Shown: positions 1 through 9,487, counted from the stretch's first letter. The stretch: DNA of 64,000 nucleotides from Acidimicrobiia bacterium (GCA_022826045.1 JAJDVQ010000008.1:1-64000); one strand, 5' to 3'. The notes: generated by a model from the letters alone, not told the origin. Translations and numbers: made by a program.

Positions 1-135
1 CATGTCGTCGTCGGCCATGTCGTCGTCGGCCATGTCGTCGTCGGCCATGTCGTCGTCGGCCATGTCGTCGTCGGCCATGTCGTCGTCGGCCATGTCGTCG
101 TCGGCCATGTCGTCGTCGGCCATGTCGTCGTCGGC
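1..135. repeat. Nine perfect tandem copies of a 15-bp unit
   Basis: The unit CATGTCGTCGTCGGC is repeated nine times with no mismatch, and the array may continue beyond base 1. It is in frame with the minus-strand lipoprotein and encodes ADDDM repeats. The lack of silent divergence between copies suggests recent slippage expansion. Confidence 0.95.
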
Positions 136-267
136 CGCAGCTGGCGCCGACGTCTCTTGAGTTGCGGTGGCGTCGCCATCGCCGTCGCCGTCGTCGCCGC
201 ACGCTGCGGCGAACAAGGCGAACGCTGCTAGCAACAGCAGCAGCTTGGTCATTTGTTTGGTGAACAT
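1..267 (-). CDS. Lipoprotein, probable glycine betaine/proline-type ABC substrate-binding protein (3' end outside window)
   Basis: Only the first 89 codons are in the window. The ATG at 267-265 has a GGGAGG-type ribosome site about 10 bases upstream. The N-terminus is Lys-containing, then a hydrophobic stretch (residues 9-22) ending FAAAC, a lipobox with Cys23 as the probable lipidated residue. A Gly/Asp-rich linker follows, then nine perfect ADDDM pentapeptides (residues 45-89) up to the window edge. The binding domain itself is not visible. The role is inferred from the permease and ATPase genes just downstream in the complementary reading direction (463-4352), which form an OpuA/ProU-type importer. 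Any other exported lipoprotein with an acidic linker is possible. Confidence 0.6.
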   Translation of the reverse strand, partial: MFTKQMTKLLLLLAAFALFAAACGDDGDGDGDATATQETSAPAAADDDMADDDMADDDMADDDMADDDMADDDMADDDMADDDMADDDM

Positions 268-462
268 TGCGGAGATCCTCCCTGATCTGCCTCGGATTGC
301 GTCGCGCGGCGCACTGTGTTGAGACCACGCAAGAGTGGCGCCGATCGTCCGGCTCGACGAGGGCTCCCTGCCGGGAGCGTAGTCGGGCCCATAGCTCGCC
401 CTAAACCCTAGACCGCGTATGCCTGTTCGGAAACCGCTGCATGGTGCAGTGCGGATCTGGCT

Positions 463-3111
463 CTAGTGCACGCTCGCCGGGAGGTCGCCGTAGATCTTGT
501 TCCGCTCGAACTCGGCGAGCGTGCCCCGCGAGGTCGAGAACATCGTGAAGCCCGCAGCGAGCACGAACACCGACCCGATCCCAGATACGAAGTTCTGCTC
601 GGCGACGCGCACGATGGTCAAGATCCACGCGAGCGCGACGACCGACGATCCGATGCCGATACCGCCTACGAGCGCGCTCCAGCGGTAGCGGAGCGATTCG
701 TCGATGCCGAAGAGGCCGATCGCCGGAACTACCATCACGAGTCCGATGAGCCCGGCGATCAGCATCCAGATGCCGAATCCTGCGCCTTCGCTCTCGAAAC
801 CATCATGAATCACGTCGCCGGTTCGCTTGGCCTCGGCGATCTTCGCAGCGATGTCGGCGGCCTTGACGCCCTCAATCCCGAGCTGGCGGTTCTTTTCGCG
901 CCGCTGGTCCTCCGCGAGTGCCAGATCTCCAGCAGCTTCAGCCTCCACGGCGGCCGCTTCGGCTGCCCGGGCTGCCGCCGCAGCTGCTTCGCCTTCTTCC
1001 GCGATCAGGTCGAGCTCGGCTTGGAGCTGCTCGTCGATGACGGATTCGGTGCGGGTGTCGAAGCTCCATCCTGAGTACCCGCCCATGACCAGGAGCAGCA
1101 CGGCGAACGCTGCGCCCATCAACCGACCCCAGCCGATATTGGCCGGCAGAGGGCGGCGAGCTGTCATCGGAGCCCGCCAGAGCCAGACGGATGCGGCGAT
1201 CGTCGCGATGACGGCTCCGACGACGGCGAGGTAGACGCCTGCGCCCTTGCTGTAGATGGCGAGCTCTTCGACGTTGTCGGGTGGTCGAGCAAAGAGATAC
1301 GCGACCGCAACGACGAGCGTCCCGAGCGAGAACACCGCCGCTCCATGCGCGGACATCCAGCGTGACCCTTGGCCAGGTCGGAGCAGCGTGTTGAGCCCCG
1401 CCAGCAACGAGACCGCCGCCATGATGCCGATGAAGATCCCCAGCCACGAGCCTCCGGAAGCGGACACGCCATTGAAGCTCTGGGAGATGTAGGAAACATC
1501 GCCCGCGCACACGAGTCCGGTGCTGCCCTCCGCGAGCGGGTTGAGCGACTGTTGCTCGAGCCAGTCGCTCGAGCACTCGACGATGCGCAAATCGACGTCG
1601 GTGCTGCGAGCGAAGGCCGAGACGAGGCCGGCATTGACGTTCCACGGCAGCAGCAATGCGACGAGCGTGACGGCCGCGCCGACGGTGGTCGCGATGACGG
1701 CACCCCGCTCCCGCACGCCGACGGACTCGAATGCCTCATCAGGCACGGGCGGCTCAGGTTCTTTCCGTGCGGCATCAGCGGCTTCAGCCTCGATCAGCAG
1801 ATTCTCAGGCGTCCGCCGGTTTCGCCACGCACTGTTGATGCGGCTGAAGAGGTTGCCCGTGTCGCTGTCCTCGGGCTGGCTGAGCCGGTCCAGCACGACG
1901 GCCACCAAGAAGAACGCCAAGCCCGCGGAGCCGGCCAGAGCTACGTCGAGGTTGTTGATGGCACGGAAAAGCGGACTGCCCAAGCCGCCTGCACCCATGA
2001 TGGCGGCGATGCCCAGCATCGAAATGGCCAGCAGCAGCGTCTGGTTGAGGCCGGTCATGATGGCCGGCCGCGCCAGCGGGAGCTGCACATCGGTGAGCAC
2101 GCGCCACTCGGGTGCGCCGTAGGCACGCGACGCCTCGATGACATCCTCGGGAACCTGCCGGATGCCGAGGTTGGTGAGCCGAATCAGCGGCGGGAGAGCG
2201 AACGTCATCGTGACCATCGTCGCTGAGACGAAGCCGATCTTGAAAAAGAAGACAAACGGCAGCATGTACACGAACGAATGGACGACTTGCATTGCGTCCA
2301 AGATGGGCCGCACCACCTTCCAGGCACCGTCGACACGGCCGCACAAGACGCCGATGGGTATGCCGACGATGACGCACACCAAGACAGCGACGCTGATGAA
2401 CCCGATCGTCAATGCGGTCTCTCGCCAGAGTGCCTCCCCGAGCAGACCGCAGATCAGCAGGCCGATGAAGGCCATGAAGCCCACCTGGAAGTTGCGGATC
2501 AGCCAACCCAGTAGGAACACGCCGAAGCACACCGACAGCCAGGACATCTGCAGCAGCCACTCGTTCACGATGATGTTGATGAGGGTGTCGAACGGCCACT
2601 TGATGACGCCGATCGTGGCCTGCAGATTGTTGTCCACCCAGAAAACGGCCTGCTCCGCCCAATCACCGACGGGGATCTGCCAATTGTCGAGCACGCTGTT
2701 CTGCCGCACTTGCGCGACGACGCCCGATGAGCATTCCAGCAGTTCGCCCTCAGCATCGACGAGCGCGTCCCGGCATTCCGTTCGCTCGCCGTCGATCAGA
2801 TAGACGTGAGTGCCCGACGCAATGACCTGCTCCGGCTGGAATCGGTACCACCACATGACGACGATCCCGACCAGGCCGCCCGCTGCCAGGCCGTAGCGCC
2901 GTCCGATGACGCCGCCGAACAGGAGCAATGCTGGAACGAGGAAGATGGCGATCAGCAACGCCCACTCGACGCCGGTGGTCATCCAGTCGGCGAGCCGATC
3001 GCCTGCCTCGGGAGCGGTGACGGTGTCGACGAATCGGTCGATGAAATGGCCGGTGTCCTCTTCTGCGGCATCTTCGCCGTTGGCCTGCGCGAGCAGTGCG
3101 ATCACGCTCAC
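463..3111 (-). CDS. proW: ABC transporter permease of glycine betaine/proline (ProW/OpuAB) family with a very long C-terminal extension
   Basis: Inner-membrane permease of an osmoprotectant-type importer, 882 residues against roughly 280-350 for usual ProW/OpuAB proteins. Residues about 230-412 form the BPD_transp_1 domain, with the EAA coupling loop near 322-355 (DVIEASRAYGAPEWR). Before it are several membrane segments and a Cys-containing loop (about 100-150). After it are roughly 470 extra residues with further membrane segments and an Ala/Glu-rich, probably coiled-coil stretch (about 693-768), which I do not recognise. The start is taken as GTG at 3111; it overlaps the ATPase stop by four bases (GTGA), so translation is probably coupled. 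The substrate is inferred from family only. Confidence 0.85.
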   Translation of the reverse strand: MSVIALLAQANGEDAAEEDTGHFIDRFVDTVTAPEAGDRLADWMTTGVEWALLIAIFLVPALLLFGGVIGRRYGLAAGGLVGIVVMWWYRFQPEQVIASGTHVYLIDGERTECRDALVDAEGELLECSSGVVAQVRQNSVLDNWQIPVGDWAEQAVFWVDNNLQATIGVIKWPFDTLINIIVNEWLLQMSWLSVCFGVFLLGWLIRNFQVGFMAFIGLLICGLLGEALWRETALTIGFISVAVLVCVIVGIPIGVLCGRVDGAWKVVRPILDAMQVVHSFVYMLPFVFFFKIGFVSATMVTMTFALPPLIRLTNLGIRQVPEDVIEASRAYGAPEWRVLTDVQLPLARPAIMTGLNQTLLLAISMLGIAAIMGAGGLGSPLFRAINNLDVALAGSAGLAFFLVAVVLDRLSQPEDSDTGNLFSRINSAWRNRRTPENLLIEAEAADAARKEPEPPVPDEAFESVGVRERGAVIATTVGAAVTLVALLLPWNVNAGLVSAFARSTDVDLRIVECSSDWLEQQSLNPLAEGSTGLVCAGDVSYISQSFNGVSASGGSWLGIFIGIMAAVSLLAGLNTLLRPGQGSRWMSAHGAAVFSLGTLVVAVAYLFARPPDNVEELAIYSKGAGVYLAVVGAVIATIAASVWLWRAPMTARRPLPANIGWGRLMGAAFAVLLLVMGGYSGWSFDTRTESVIDEQLQAELDLIAEEGEAAAAAARAAEAAAVEAEAAGDLALAEDQRREKNRQLGIEGVKAADIAAKIAEAKRTGDVIHDGFESEGAGFGIWMLIAGLIGLVMVVPAIGLFGIDESLRYRWSALVGGIGIGSSVVALAWILTIVRVAEQNFVSGIGSVFVLAAGFTMFSTSRGTLAEFERNKIYGDLPASVH

Positions 3112-4352
3112 ATGAAGACCTCCCGCTCGAAGCCCTCTATGAGCTCCTCGACACGGCCCATCTCCTCCATGATCAGGCGCGGGTCGAGATTGCCGACGAG
3201 CTTGCCCTCGTCGTCGACGACAGCGATGGACAGTCCTCGTCCCGCCGCGGCGTAGAGCTCATTGAGCGTCGCGTCGGGCCTGCACTTGTCGAAGTCGGAC
3301 CGCAGCGCCTTGGCGAGGTCATTGCTGCCCATGCTGCGGGCGCGCAAGCCGTCGGCCGCTGTCAGCAGCGAGACCGGCCGACCATCGGTGTCGCAGCAGA
3401 ATCTGCCGGCGATGTCGTCGCAGAGGGTCAGCGCGTCGCTGAGCGACATGTCCGTCGGGATCGGCTGCGGCTCGGACATGACCTCGTGGACCTGAATGAC
3501 GCGCCCTTGGTCGACGTCTTGGACGAACTCGGCCACATAGCCGGTCGCGGGCTCGGTGAGAATCTCTTCAGGCGTTCCGATCTGCACGACCGCGCCGTCT
3601 TTCATGATGCAGACCCGGTCGCCGATGCGCAGCGCCTCGTTGAGGTCGTGGGTGATGAACAAGATCGTCTTGTGGACTTCGTCCTGGATTTCCATCATCT
3701 CGTCCTGCATCTGGCGGCGGATGAGCGGGTCAAGAGCGCTGAAGGCCTCGTCCATGAGCAGGATGTCGGGGTCCGAAGCGAGCGCCCGGGCGAGGCCGAC
3801 GCGCTGCTGCATGCCGCCCGAGAGCTGAGCGGGACGGTGCTCCGCGAACGCTGCGAGGCCGACGAGCGAGAGCGCTCGCATTGCGGCGTCGTTGCGGTCG
3901 GAGCGGTCGACCTTCTGCACCTTGAGGCCATAGCCGACGTTGTCCAGCACGCTTCGGTGGGGGAACAGGGCGAAGTGCTGGAAGACCATGCCCATCTTCT
4001 CCCGCCGGAACTGCTGCAGGTCGGTGCCTTGGAGCTTCTGGACGTCGGTTCCGTCTACGAGCACTTCGCCGTGCGTGACGTCGTGAAGCTTGTTGACCAT
4101 CCGGATCGCCGTGGACTTGCCCGAACCCGACAGGCCCATCACGACAAAGATCTCGCCGCGCTTGACAGAGAAGTTCACATCCGTCAGACCGACGACATGT
4201 CCCGACAGCCGTTGCACGTCGTTCTTGGGCACTCCTGAGCGGGCCAGTTCGAAGGCGCGGCCCCGCGGCTGGGGACCGAAGATCTTGTACACATCGCTCA
4301 GGCGAATGATCTCGTCGCCGTCCGCACTGCCGTTCACGGCATCGTCGCTCAT
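3108..4352 (-). CDS. proV: ATP-binding protein of glycine betaine/proline ABC importer (ProV/OpuAA)
   Basis: Cytoplasmic ATPase that powers the adjoining permease; 414 residues, normal for ProV. It has Walker A GLSGSGKST (73-81), the Q-loop, signature LSGGMQQR (177-184), Walker B LLMDE (198-202) and switch His in FITHD. The C-terminal part (about 290-400) resembles the paired CBS region that senses ionic strength in OpuA-type transporters. Start ATG 4352-4350 gives the family N-terminus; upstream in-frame sequence is not ProV-like. The gene precedes the permease with a 4-bp overlap. The divergent oxidoreductase gene begins about 150 bp away, so promoters for both probably lie in 4353-4502. 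Confidence 0.93.
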   Translation of the reverse strand: MSDDAVNGSADGDEIIRLSDVYKIFGPQPRGRAFELARSGVPKNDVQRLSGHVVGLTDVNFSVKRGEIFVVMGLSGSGKSTAIRMVNKLHDVTHGEVLVDGTDVQKLQGTDLQQFRREKMGMVFQHFALFPHRSVLDNVGYGLKVQKVDRSDRNDAAMRALSLVGLAAFAEHRPAQLSGGMQQRVGLARALASDPDILLMDEAFSALDPLIRRQMQDEMMEIQDEVHKTILFITHDLNEALRIGDRVCIMKDGAVVQIGTPEEILTEPATGYVAEFVQDVDQGRVIQVHEVMSEPQPIPTDMSLSDALTLCDDIAGRFCCDTDGRPVSLLTAADGLRARSMGSNDLAKALRSDFDKCRPDATLNELYAAAGRGLSIAVVDDEGKLVGNLDPRLIMEEMGRVEELIEGFEREVFM

Positions 4353-4502
4353 GAGCGCCCCCTGACTTGTCCCGTGCCACGTTAGGCGCGCTGGCCCGGC
4401 GGGGCCGGTAACCCGCGCTGTCGGCACTGCTGCGCGCTGCGGCCGACTGTTCGGCATATGGCGGTGCGTTGCATCGGCCGTTCGCTGTGCGATCCTGTGT
4501 GT

Positions 4503-5804
4503 GTGACACGCCTCGGGTTCCTGCTGGACAGCGGCGCGTGCATTGGCTGCCACGCGTGCACGGTGGCGTGCAAGAGCGAGCACGATGTGCCATTGGGCGT
4601 CAACCGCACATGGGTGAACTACGTCGAGACGGGCGAGTTCCCCGACACTCAGCGGCACTTCTCCGTGATGCGCTGCAATCACTGCGACGACGCGCCGTGC
4701 ATCTCGATCTGCCCGACGGGAGCGCTGTTCCGGGCGAGCAACGGCGTCGTCGACTTCGACGACTCGCGCTGCATCGGCTGCAAGGGCTGCATGAATGCCT
4801 GCCCCTACGACGCGCTCTACATCTCGCCGCGCACCAACACAGCGCACAAGTGCAACTTCTGCCAGCACAGGCTGGAGGTCGGTCTGGAGCCTTCGTGCGT
4901 GTCGGTCTGCCCGACCCGCGCCATCACCGTGGTCGACCATGACGATCCGAACGACCTCGTTGCGCAGCGGATCCAGAGTGAATCGCTGCCCGTGCGAGCG
5001 CCCGAGCGTCGCACGCTGCCGAAGGTGCACTATGCGGGCACAGTTCCCGAGGCACTCGACCCGCTGGCTCGGCCCGTCGCATCCGACGGGTTGATCTGGT
5101 CGGACTGGACCGGCAGCGCGGCGTGGCCCCAAGACAGCAGATCAGACGCGCGCACCGCGTACACCGTGGCCCACGCTGAGCCGTGGGGGGCCAAGGTCTC
5201 CGCATACTTCGTCACCAAGGGTGTGGCTGCCGGCGTGATGCTGTGGGCGATGGCCGCGGCGTTGCTGGGCTGGGACGACCGCGCGGCGTTGGCCACGTGC
5301 CCCGCTGTCATCGCGCTGGCCGCGCTCGCCGTGACCGGTGTGCTGCTGATCGCCGACCTGAAGCGCCCCGAGCGCTTCTGGTACCTGTTCACCAAGGGTC
5401 GGCTCCGCAGCTGGATCACGGCGGGTGCGTGGGTGATCATGATCGACGGCGCACTCGTGACGCTGTGGGGCATCGGCGGGCTGTGGGGCGGCTCGACCTG
5501 GTTTGCGGTGCTGATCGTGCCCACGGCGCTCTTCTCGGTGGCGACCGCCGGGTACACAGCGTTGCTGCTGCGCCAGTGCCGCGGCCGTGTGCAGTGGGCG
5601 GATCGCCCCGCGCTCGCGCTCATCGGGCGGCTGGTGGGCGAGGCTGTCCTGGGCGGCGGCGCGGTCTGGGGCGCGCTGGTGGCAATGCGTGCCGACGCAG
5701 CCGTCTTCTCGTGGACGCCCGTGGCTGCGTTGGCGGTCTTGGCGTGGCTGTGGCGGCACGATCGAGCATTCCTGCGTGACGCGCAGGCGGTGCCCCTCTC
5801 ATGA
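4503..5804 (+). CDS. Fused four-cluster ferredoxin / NrfD-type membrane subunit
   Basis: The N-terminal part is a DmsB/PsrB-like electron-transfer module with four Cys clusters (CIGCHACTVAC, CNHCDDAPCISIC, CIGCKGCMNAC, CNFC...CVSVC), enough for four [4Fe-4S] centres. The C-terminal part (about 220-433) is an NrfD/PsrC-like membrane domain with around seven or eight helices and the conserved LKRPERFWYL stretch. In most systems these are two proteins. GTG 4503 is preferred because it starts right before the first cluster; ATG 4458 would add 15 unrelated residues, and neither start has a clear ribosome site. The stop lies 10 bases before the Mo-subunit gene, so the two probably form one quinone-linked complex. 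Confidence 0.85.
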   Translation: MTRLGFLLDSGACIGCHACTVACKSEHDVPLGVNRTWVNYVETGEFPDTQRHFSVMRCNHCDDAPCISICPTGALFRASNGVVDFDDSRCIGCKGCMNACPYDALYISPRTNTAHKCNFCQHRLEVGLEPSCVSVCPTRAITVVDHDDPNDLVAQRIQSESLPVRAPERRTLPKVHYAGTVPEALDPLARPVASDGLIWSDWTGSAAWPQDSRSDARTAYTVAHAEPWGAKVSAYFVTKGVAAGVMLWAMAAALLGWDDRAALATCPAVIALAALAVTGVLLIADLKRPERFWYLFTKGRLRSWITAGAWVIMIDGALVTLWGIGGLWGGSTWFAVLIVPTALFSVATAGYTALLLRQCRGRVQWADRPALALIGRLVGEAVLGGGAVWGALVAMRADAAVFSWTPVAALAVLAWLWRHDRAFLRDAQAVPLS

Positions 5805-5814
5805 GCGAGCTGTC

Positions 5815-8682
5815 ATGACCGATCAGGATCAATCCGCAGGCGCGGCGGAGGCTGCGATGCGCCTCAGCTCGGCCGTCCCGCACAGCGAATGGCACAACTG
5901 GACCGAGCTCGATGCGGCGGCGTGGCCCGAACGCGTCGAGCGCAACTACTCCCTGGTGCCGACGACCTGCTTCAACTGCGAGGCAGCCTGCGGGCTGGTC
6001 GCGTACATCGACCGCGACACCGAGGAGGTGGTGCGCTTCGAGGGCAACCCCGCTCATCCCGCCTCGCGGGGGCGCAACTGCGCCAAGGGACCCGCCACCA
6101 TCAACCAGGTGCACGACCCCGAGCGGATCCTGCACCCGCTTCGCCGCACCGGCGAGCGGGGGGGCGGCGGCTGGGAACGGATCAGCTGGGATACCGCGCT
6201 GGCCGAGATCGCCGAGCGCATCCGGACCGCGATCATCGAGGGCCGCCGGGACGAGATCATGTACCACGTCGGCCGGCCGGGCGAGGACGGCTACACCGAG
6301 CGCGTCCTGACGGCGTGGGGCATCGACGGGCACAACAGCCACACCAACGTCTGCTCCTCGAACGCACGCGTCGGGTACGCCAGTTGGATGGGCCACGATC
6401 GGCCCTCGTCCGACTTCGCCAATGCCGAGGTGATCTTCCTCATCTCGAGCCATCTCGAAGCCGGGCACTACTTCAATCCGCATGCGCAGCGCATCATCGA
6501 AGGGCAGCAGCGCGGGGCCAAGGTCATCTGCGTGGATCCCCGGCTGTCCAACACGGGGGCCAAGGCGGACCATTGGCTGCCGGCGTGGCCGGGGACCGAG
6601 CCGGTCCTGCTGCTGAGCCTGGCGCGCCTGCTGATCGAAGCCGGAGCCTGGGACCGCGCCTTCGTGCACCGATGGACGAATTGGCAGACCTACCTGTCGC
6701 GGACTCGCCCCGATCTGCCGCCCGTCTTCGAGTCAGTGGAGCGGGCGCTGCTCGACGCCTACGCCGACTACACGCCTGAGCGGGCAGCCGAATTGTGCGG
6801 GCTGGACGCGGATGAGCTGCGCGAGATCGCTGCATTGATCGGCAGCGCGCAGAGTCGCTTTGCCTCCCACAACTGGCGGGCGGCCGGTGCGGGCAACCTC
6901 GGCGGCTGGCAGACGGCCCGCTGCCTGTTCTTTCTCAACGTGCTCACCGGCTCGGTGGGCACGCCCGGAGGCACGACAGGCGCCGGCTGGCACAAGATGA
7001 AGCCGGCGCCTCCGCTGCGGCCGCCGGCATCCGATCACTGGAATGAGCTCTCGTGGCCTCCCGAGTACCCGCTCTGCCACCACGAGATGTCGATCCTGCT
7101 GCCGCACTTCCTGCGCGAGGGGCGGGGGCGTCTGGATACCTATTTCACCCGCGTCTACAACCCTGTGTGGACGAATCCCGACGGCTTCAGCTGGCTGGAG
7201 GCCCTGTCCGATCCTGAACGCGTCGGCTGCCACGTGGCGCTGACGCCCACCTGGTCCGAGACTGCGTGGTTTGCCGACTACGTGCTGCCGATGGGTGTCG
7301 GCTCCGAACGCCACGACCTGGCGTCCTTCGAGACTCACGCCGGTCAATGGCTGGGATTCCGCCAGCCGGTCATGCGGCGCTATGCGGAGCTGGCCGGGCG
7401 AGAGGTGGGTCCGCACAGCCGCACTCATGAGTTCAATCCGGGGGAGGTCTGGGAGGAGAACGAGTTCTGGATCGACCTGTCGTGGCGGATCGACCCCGAC
7501 GGCTCGCTTGGCATCCGCCAGTGGTTCGAGAGCCCCGCCAGGCCTGGCGAACCCATCAGCGTCGATGAGTACTACGGGGCGATCTTCGCCGACGAGGTCC
7601 CCGGGCTCGCAGACGATGCGGCCGCGGCCGGCCAGACCCCGCTGGATTTCATGCGCGACCGCGGCGCCTATGCCATCGAGGGCGACCCTTACGGCCACCA
7701 CGAGCGCGTCGTGGCGCCGTCGCAGCTGCTGGGAGCGGTGCTCGGCGACGACGGGGTGTACCGGCCGCAGCGTGACACGGTCGGCGCGGCGTCAGCGCCG
7801 CTGCCCCCGCTGGGCGACGGTGCGCTCGGAGTGCACGTGGCAGGCGCGGCGCGGCAGGGCTTCCCGACGCCGTCCCGCAAGCTCGAGCTCTACTCCACGA
7901 CGCTGGCCGACTGGGGCTGGCCCGAGCACGCCACGCCCGGCTGGATTCCCAGCCACGTGCACTGGCAGGAACTGGACCTCGCCGGAGACGAGCGGATCCT
8001 GGTGCCGACCTTCCGGATCCCGACGCTGATCCACACCAGATCCGCGAACTCGAAGTGGCTGGCGGAGATCAGCCATCGCCACCCGCTGTGGATCCATCCC
8101 TCCGATGCCGAGGTGCTCGGCATCGACGTCGGCGGGCTGGTGCGGATCTCCACCCGGATAGGTCACTTCGTCATCTCGGCATGGCGTACCGAGGGCATCC
8201 GCCCGGGTGTGGTGGCCGCCTCGCACCACATGGGTCGCTGGCGGCTCGACCCCGCCGCGCAGTCCGGCGAAGCCGACGACGGTCCCAGGTCGTGGGCCGG
8301 CGGTCCCGCAGAGATCGATCGGGACGGCACGACTTGGCGGCTGCGGCGCACCGGGTCGATGGCGCCGTTCGCATCGGACGATCCTGACTCCGAACGGGTC
8401 TGGTGGAACGACACCGGCGTGCACCAGAACCTGACCTTCTCCGTGCAGCCCGATCCCGTATCGGGCATGCAGTGCTGGCACCAGCGAGTGCGCGTGAGTG
8501 CGGCTGAGGCCGACGACCGCTACGGCGATGTGGTGGTGGACACCGCACGTGCCGCGGAGGCGTACACCGATTGGCTGGAGATGACCCGGCCCGCGCCGGG
8601 CCCCGGCGGCCTGCGGCGCCCGCTGTGGCTGTCGCGCCCGCTCAAGCCCCAGGCTGAGGCGTACCGCTTCGAGCAGAGCTAG
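5815..8682 (+). CDS. Molybdopterin oxidoreductase catalytic subunit (DMSO reductase family)
   Basis: 955 residues. An N-terminal [4Fe-4S] motif (Cys52, Cys55, Cys59, Cys89; CFNCEAACG and NCAKG) precedes the molybdopterin domains. Cys180 in NVCSSNARVG sits where the Mo ligand lies in this superfamily, suggesting Mo-Cys coordination as in Psr/Phs/Nap-like enzymes. The C-terminal part is a molydop-binding beta-barrel. There is no twin-arginine signal, so the enzyme is probably cytoplasmic, unlike PsrA/DmsA. ATG 5815 is the first start in the conserved frame. The partner is the upstream fused FeS/NrfD protein. The substrate cannot be told from sequence; thiosulfate, polysulfide and other oxo-transfer substrates are options. 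Confidence 0.87.
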   Translation: MTDQDQSAGAAEAAMRLSSAVPHSEWHNWTELDAAAWPERVERNYSLVPTTCFNCEAACGLVAYIDRDTEEVVRFEGNPAHPASRGRNCAKGPATINQVHDPERILHPLRRTGERGGGGWERISWDTALAEIAERIRTAIIEGRRDEIMYHVGRPGEDGYTERVLTAWGIDGHNSHTNVCSSNARVGYASWMGHDRPSSDFANAEVIFLISSHLEAGHYFNPHAQRIIEGQQRGAKVICVDPRLSNTGAKADHWLPAWPGTEPVLLLSLARLLIEAGAWDRAFVHRWTNWQTYLSRTRPDLPPVFESVERALLDAYADYTPERAAELCGLDADELREIAALIGSAQSRFASHNWRAAGAGNLGGWQTARCLFFLNVLTGSVGTPGGTTGAGWHKMKPAPPLRPPASDHWNELSWPPEYPLCHHEMSILLPHFLREGRGRLDTYFTRVYNPVWTNPDGFSWLEALSDPERVGCHVALTPTWSETAWFADYVLPMGVGSERHDLASFETHAGQWLGFRQPVMRRYAELAGREVGPHSRTHEFNPGEVWEENEFWIDLSWRIDPDGSLGIRQWFESPARPGEPISVDEYYGAIFADEVPGLADDAAAAGQTPLDFMRDRGAYAIEGDPYGHHERVVAPSQLLGAVLGDDGVYRPQRDTVGAASAPLPPLGDGALGVHVAGAARQGFPTPSRKLELYSTTLADWGWPEHATPGWIPSHVHWQELDLAGDERILVPTFRIPTLIHTRSANSKWLAEISHRHPLWIHPSDAEVLGIDVGGLVRISTRIGHFVISAWRTEGIRPGVVAASHHMGRWRLDPAAQSGEADDGPRSWAGGPAEIDRDGTTWRLRRTGSMAPFASDDPDSERVWWNDTGVHQNLTFSVQPDPVSGMQCWHQRVRVSAAEADDRYGDVVVDTARAAEAYTDWLEMTRPAPGPGGLRRPLWLSRPLKPQAEAYRFEQS

Positions 8683-8687
8683 CCGAG

Positions 8688-9440
8688 TTAGCCGGGCTTG
8701 TGGGCCTTGCGGGAGCCGGCTTCCCAGTCCTCCATCTCGGGATTGTCAGACATGGTGCCCAGCACACGCAGATGCGGGGCCTCGCGCAGCGACCGCTTCA
8801 GCTCGGCGAAACCGGGAAAGCGTGCGAGCTCGATGACGGCATTCCACAGCGGGACGGCCTGTTCGTCGGTGGGCACGCGTGAGATGACGGGTCCGAAGAA
8901 CGACAGCCCGTCCGGGGGCTCGACAGTGATGATTGGCGTGCCCACATCGCGCCCGGTGCGGCTGAGCGCCAACTCGGTCTCGGCCTCGATCTCGGCATCC
9001 CAGCTCTCGTCGTCGACGGCTGATGCGAAGTCGGTGGGCAGCCCGGCGGACGCCAGTGCTTCTGCGGTGTGGGATTCGGTGCCGATGCGGTCGCGCAGCC
9101 CCGAGCCCTTGGGCATCTCCCAGTAGTGCTGGCCCATCGCGTCATACAGCGGACCCATGACGTCCCGGCCGAGCTCTGCCCGCACCGCAGCGGCGGTGCG
9201 CAGCATCCGCAGCCCCGCCGTGTGCCCCTGCTCGTATCCCGCAGGGAACTCGGTGGCGTAATCGCGGTGCTTGTTCAGGATGCGCAGCGAGATGAATCGC
9301 CAGTCCACCGAGTAGCCGGTCTGGGCGACGACCTTTTCCACCCAGCGCGAGGTGATCCACGCGAACGGGCAGACCGGATCCCAGAAGAACTCGAGATCGG
9401 GGGGTGCCTCAGCGCCCGCGGCGGCGTCTGTAGTACTCAT
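8688..9440 (-). CDS. DsbA-family thioredoxin-fold oxidoreductase (FrnE/mycothiol-dependent nitroreductase-like)
   Basis: 250 residues with the DSBA-like fold. The active-site motif is CPFA in DPVCPFAWITSRW (Cys24), so only the first Cys of the usual CxxC is kept. The cis-Pro region is GTPIITV. There is no signal peptide, so it is probably cytoplasmic. Actinobacterial relatives with a CPWC/CPWA motif use mycothiol; that link is family knowledge and is not shown here. The gene converges on the Mo-subunit gene, with stops 6 bases apart, and diverges from the hydrolase at 9488. Confidence 0.78.
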   Translation of the reverse strand: MSTTDAAAGAEAPPDLEFFWDPVCPFAWITSRWVEKVVAQTGYSVDWRFISLRILNKHRDYATEFPAGYEQGHTAGLRMLRTAAAVRAELGRDVMGPLYDAMGQHYWEMPKGSGLRDRIGTESHTAEALASAGLPTDFASAVDDESWDAEIEAETELALSRTGRDVGTPIITVEPPDGLSFFGPVISRVPTDEQAVPLWNAVIELARFPGFAELKRSLREAPHLRVLGTMSDNPEMEDWEAGSRKAHKPG

Positions 9441-9487
9441 GCGCGCATGGCTAGCACATGTGCTGCGCGGACCCGTCTGGGTCCGGC

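Noticed and set aside
363-378. Hairpin GCTCCC-TGCC-GGGAGC between the lipoprotein and permease genes
   Set aside because: It is short and lacks a T-run, and it could be chance in GC-rich DNA, so it was not called as a terminator.
466-1074. Several plus-strand frames of 60-200 codons across the permease gene
   Set aside because: They are antisense shadows with low-complexity Arg/Ala/Ser composition; the minus-strand frame has continuous membrane and BPD features.
4353-5132. An N-terminal extension of the ProV frame to 674 codons
   Set aside because: The added part lies under the ferredoxin-NrfD gene on the other strand and is not ProV-like. ATG 4352 gives the normal N-terminus.
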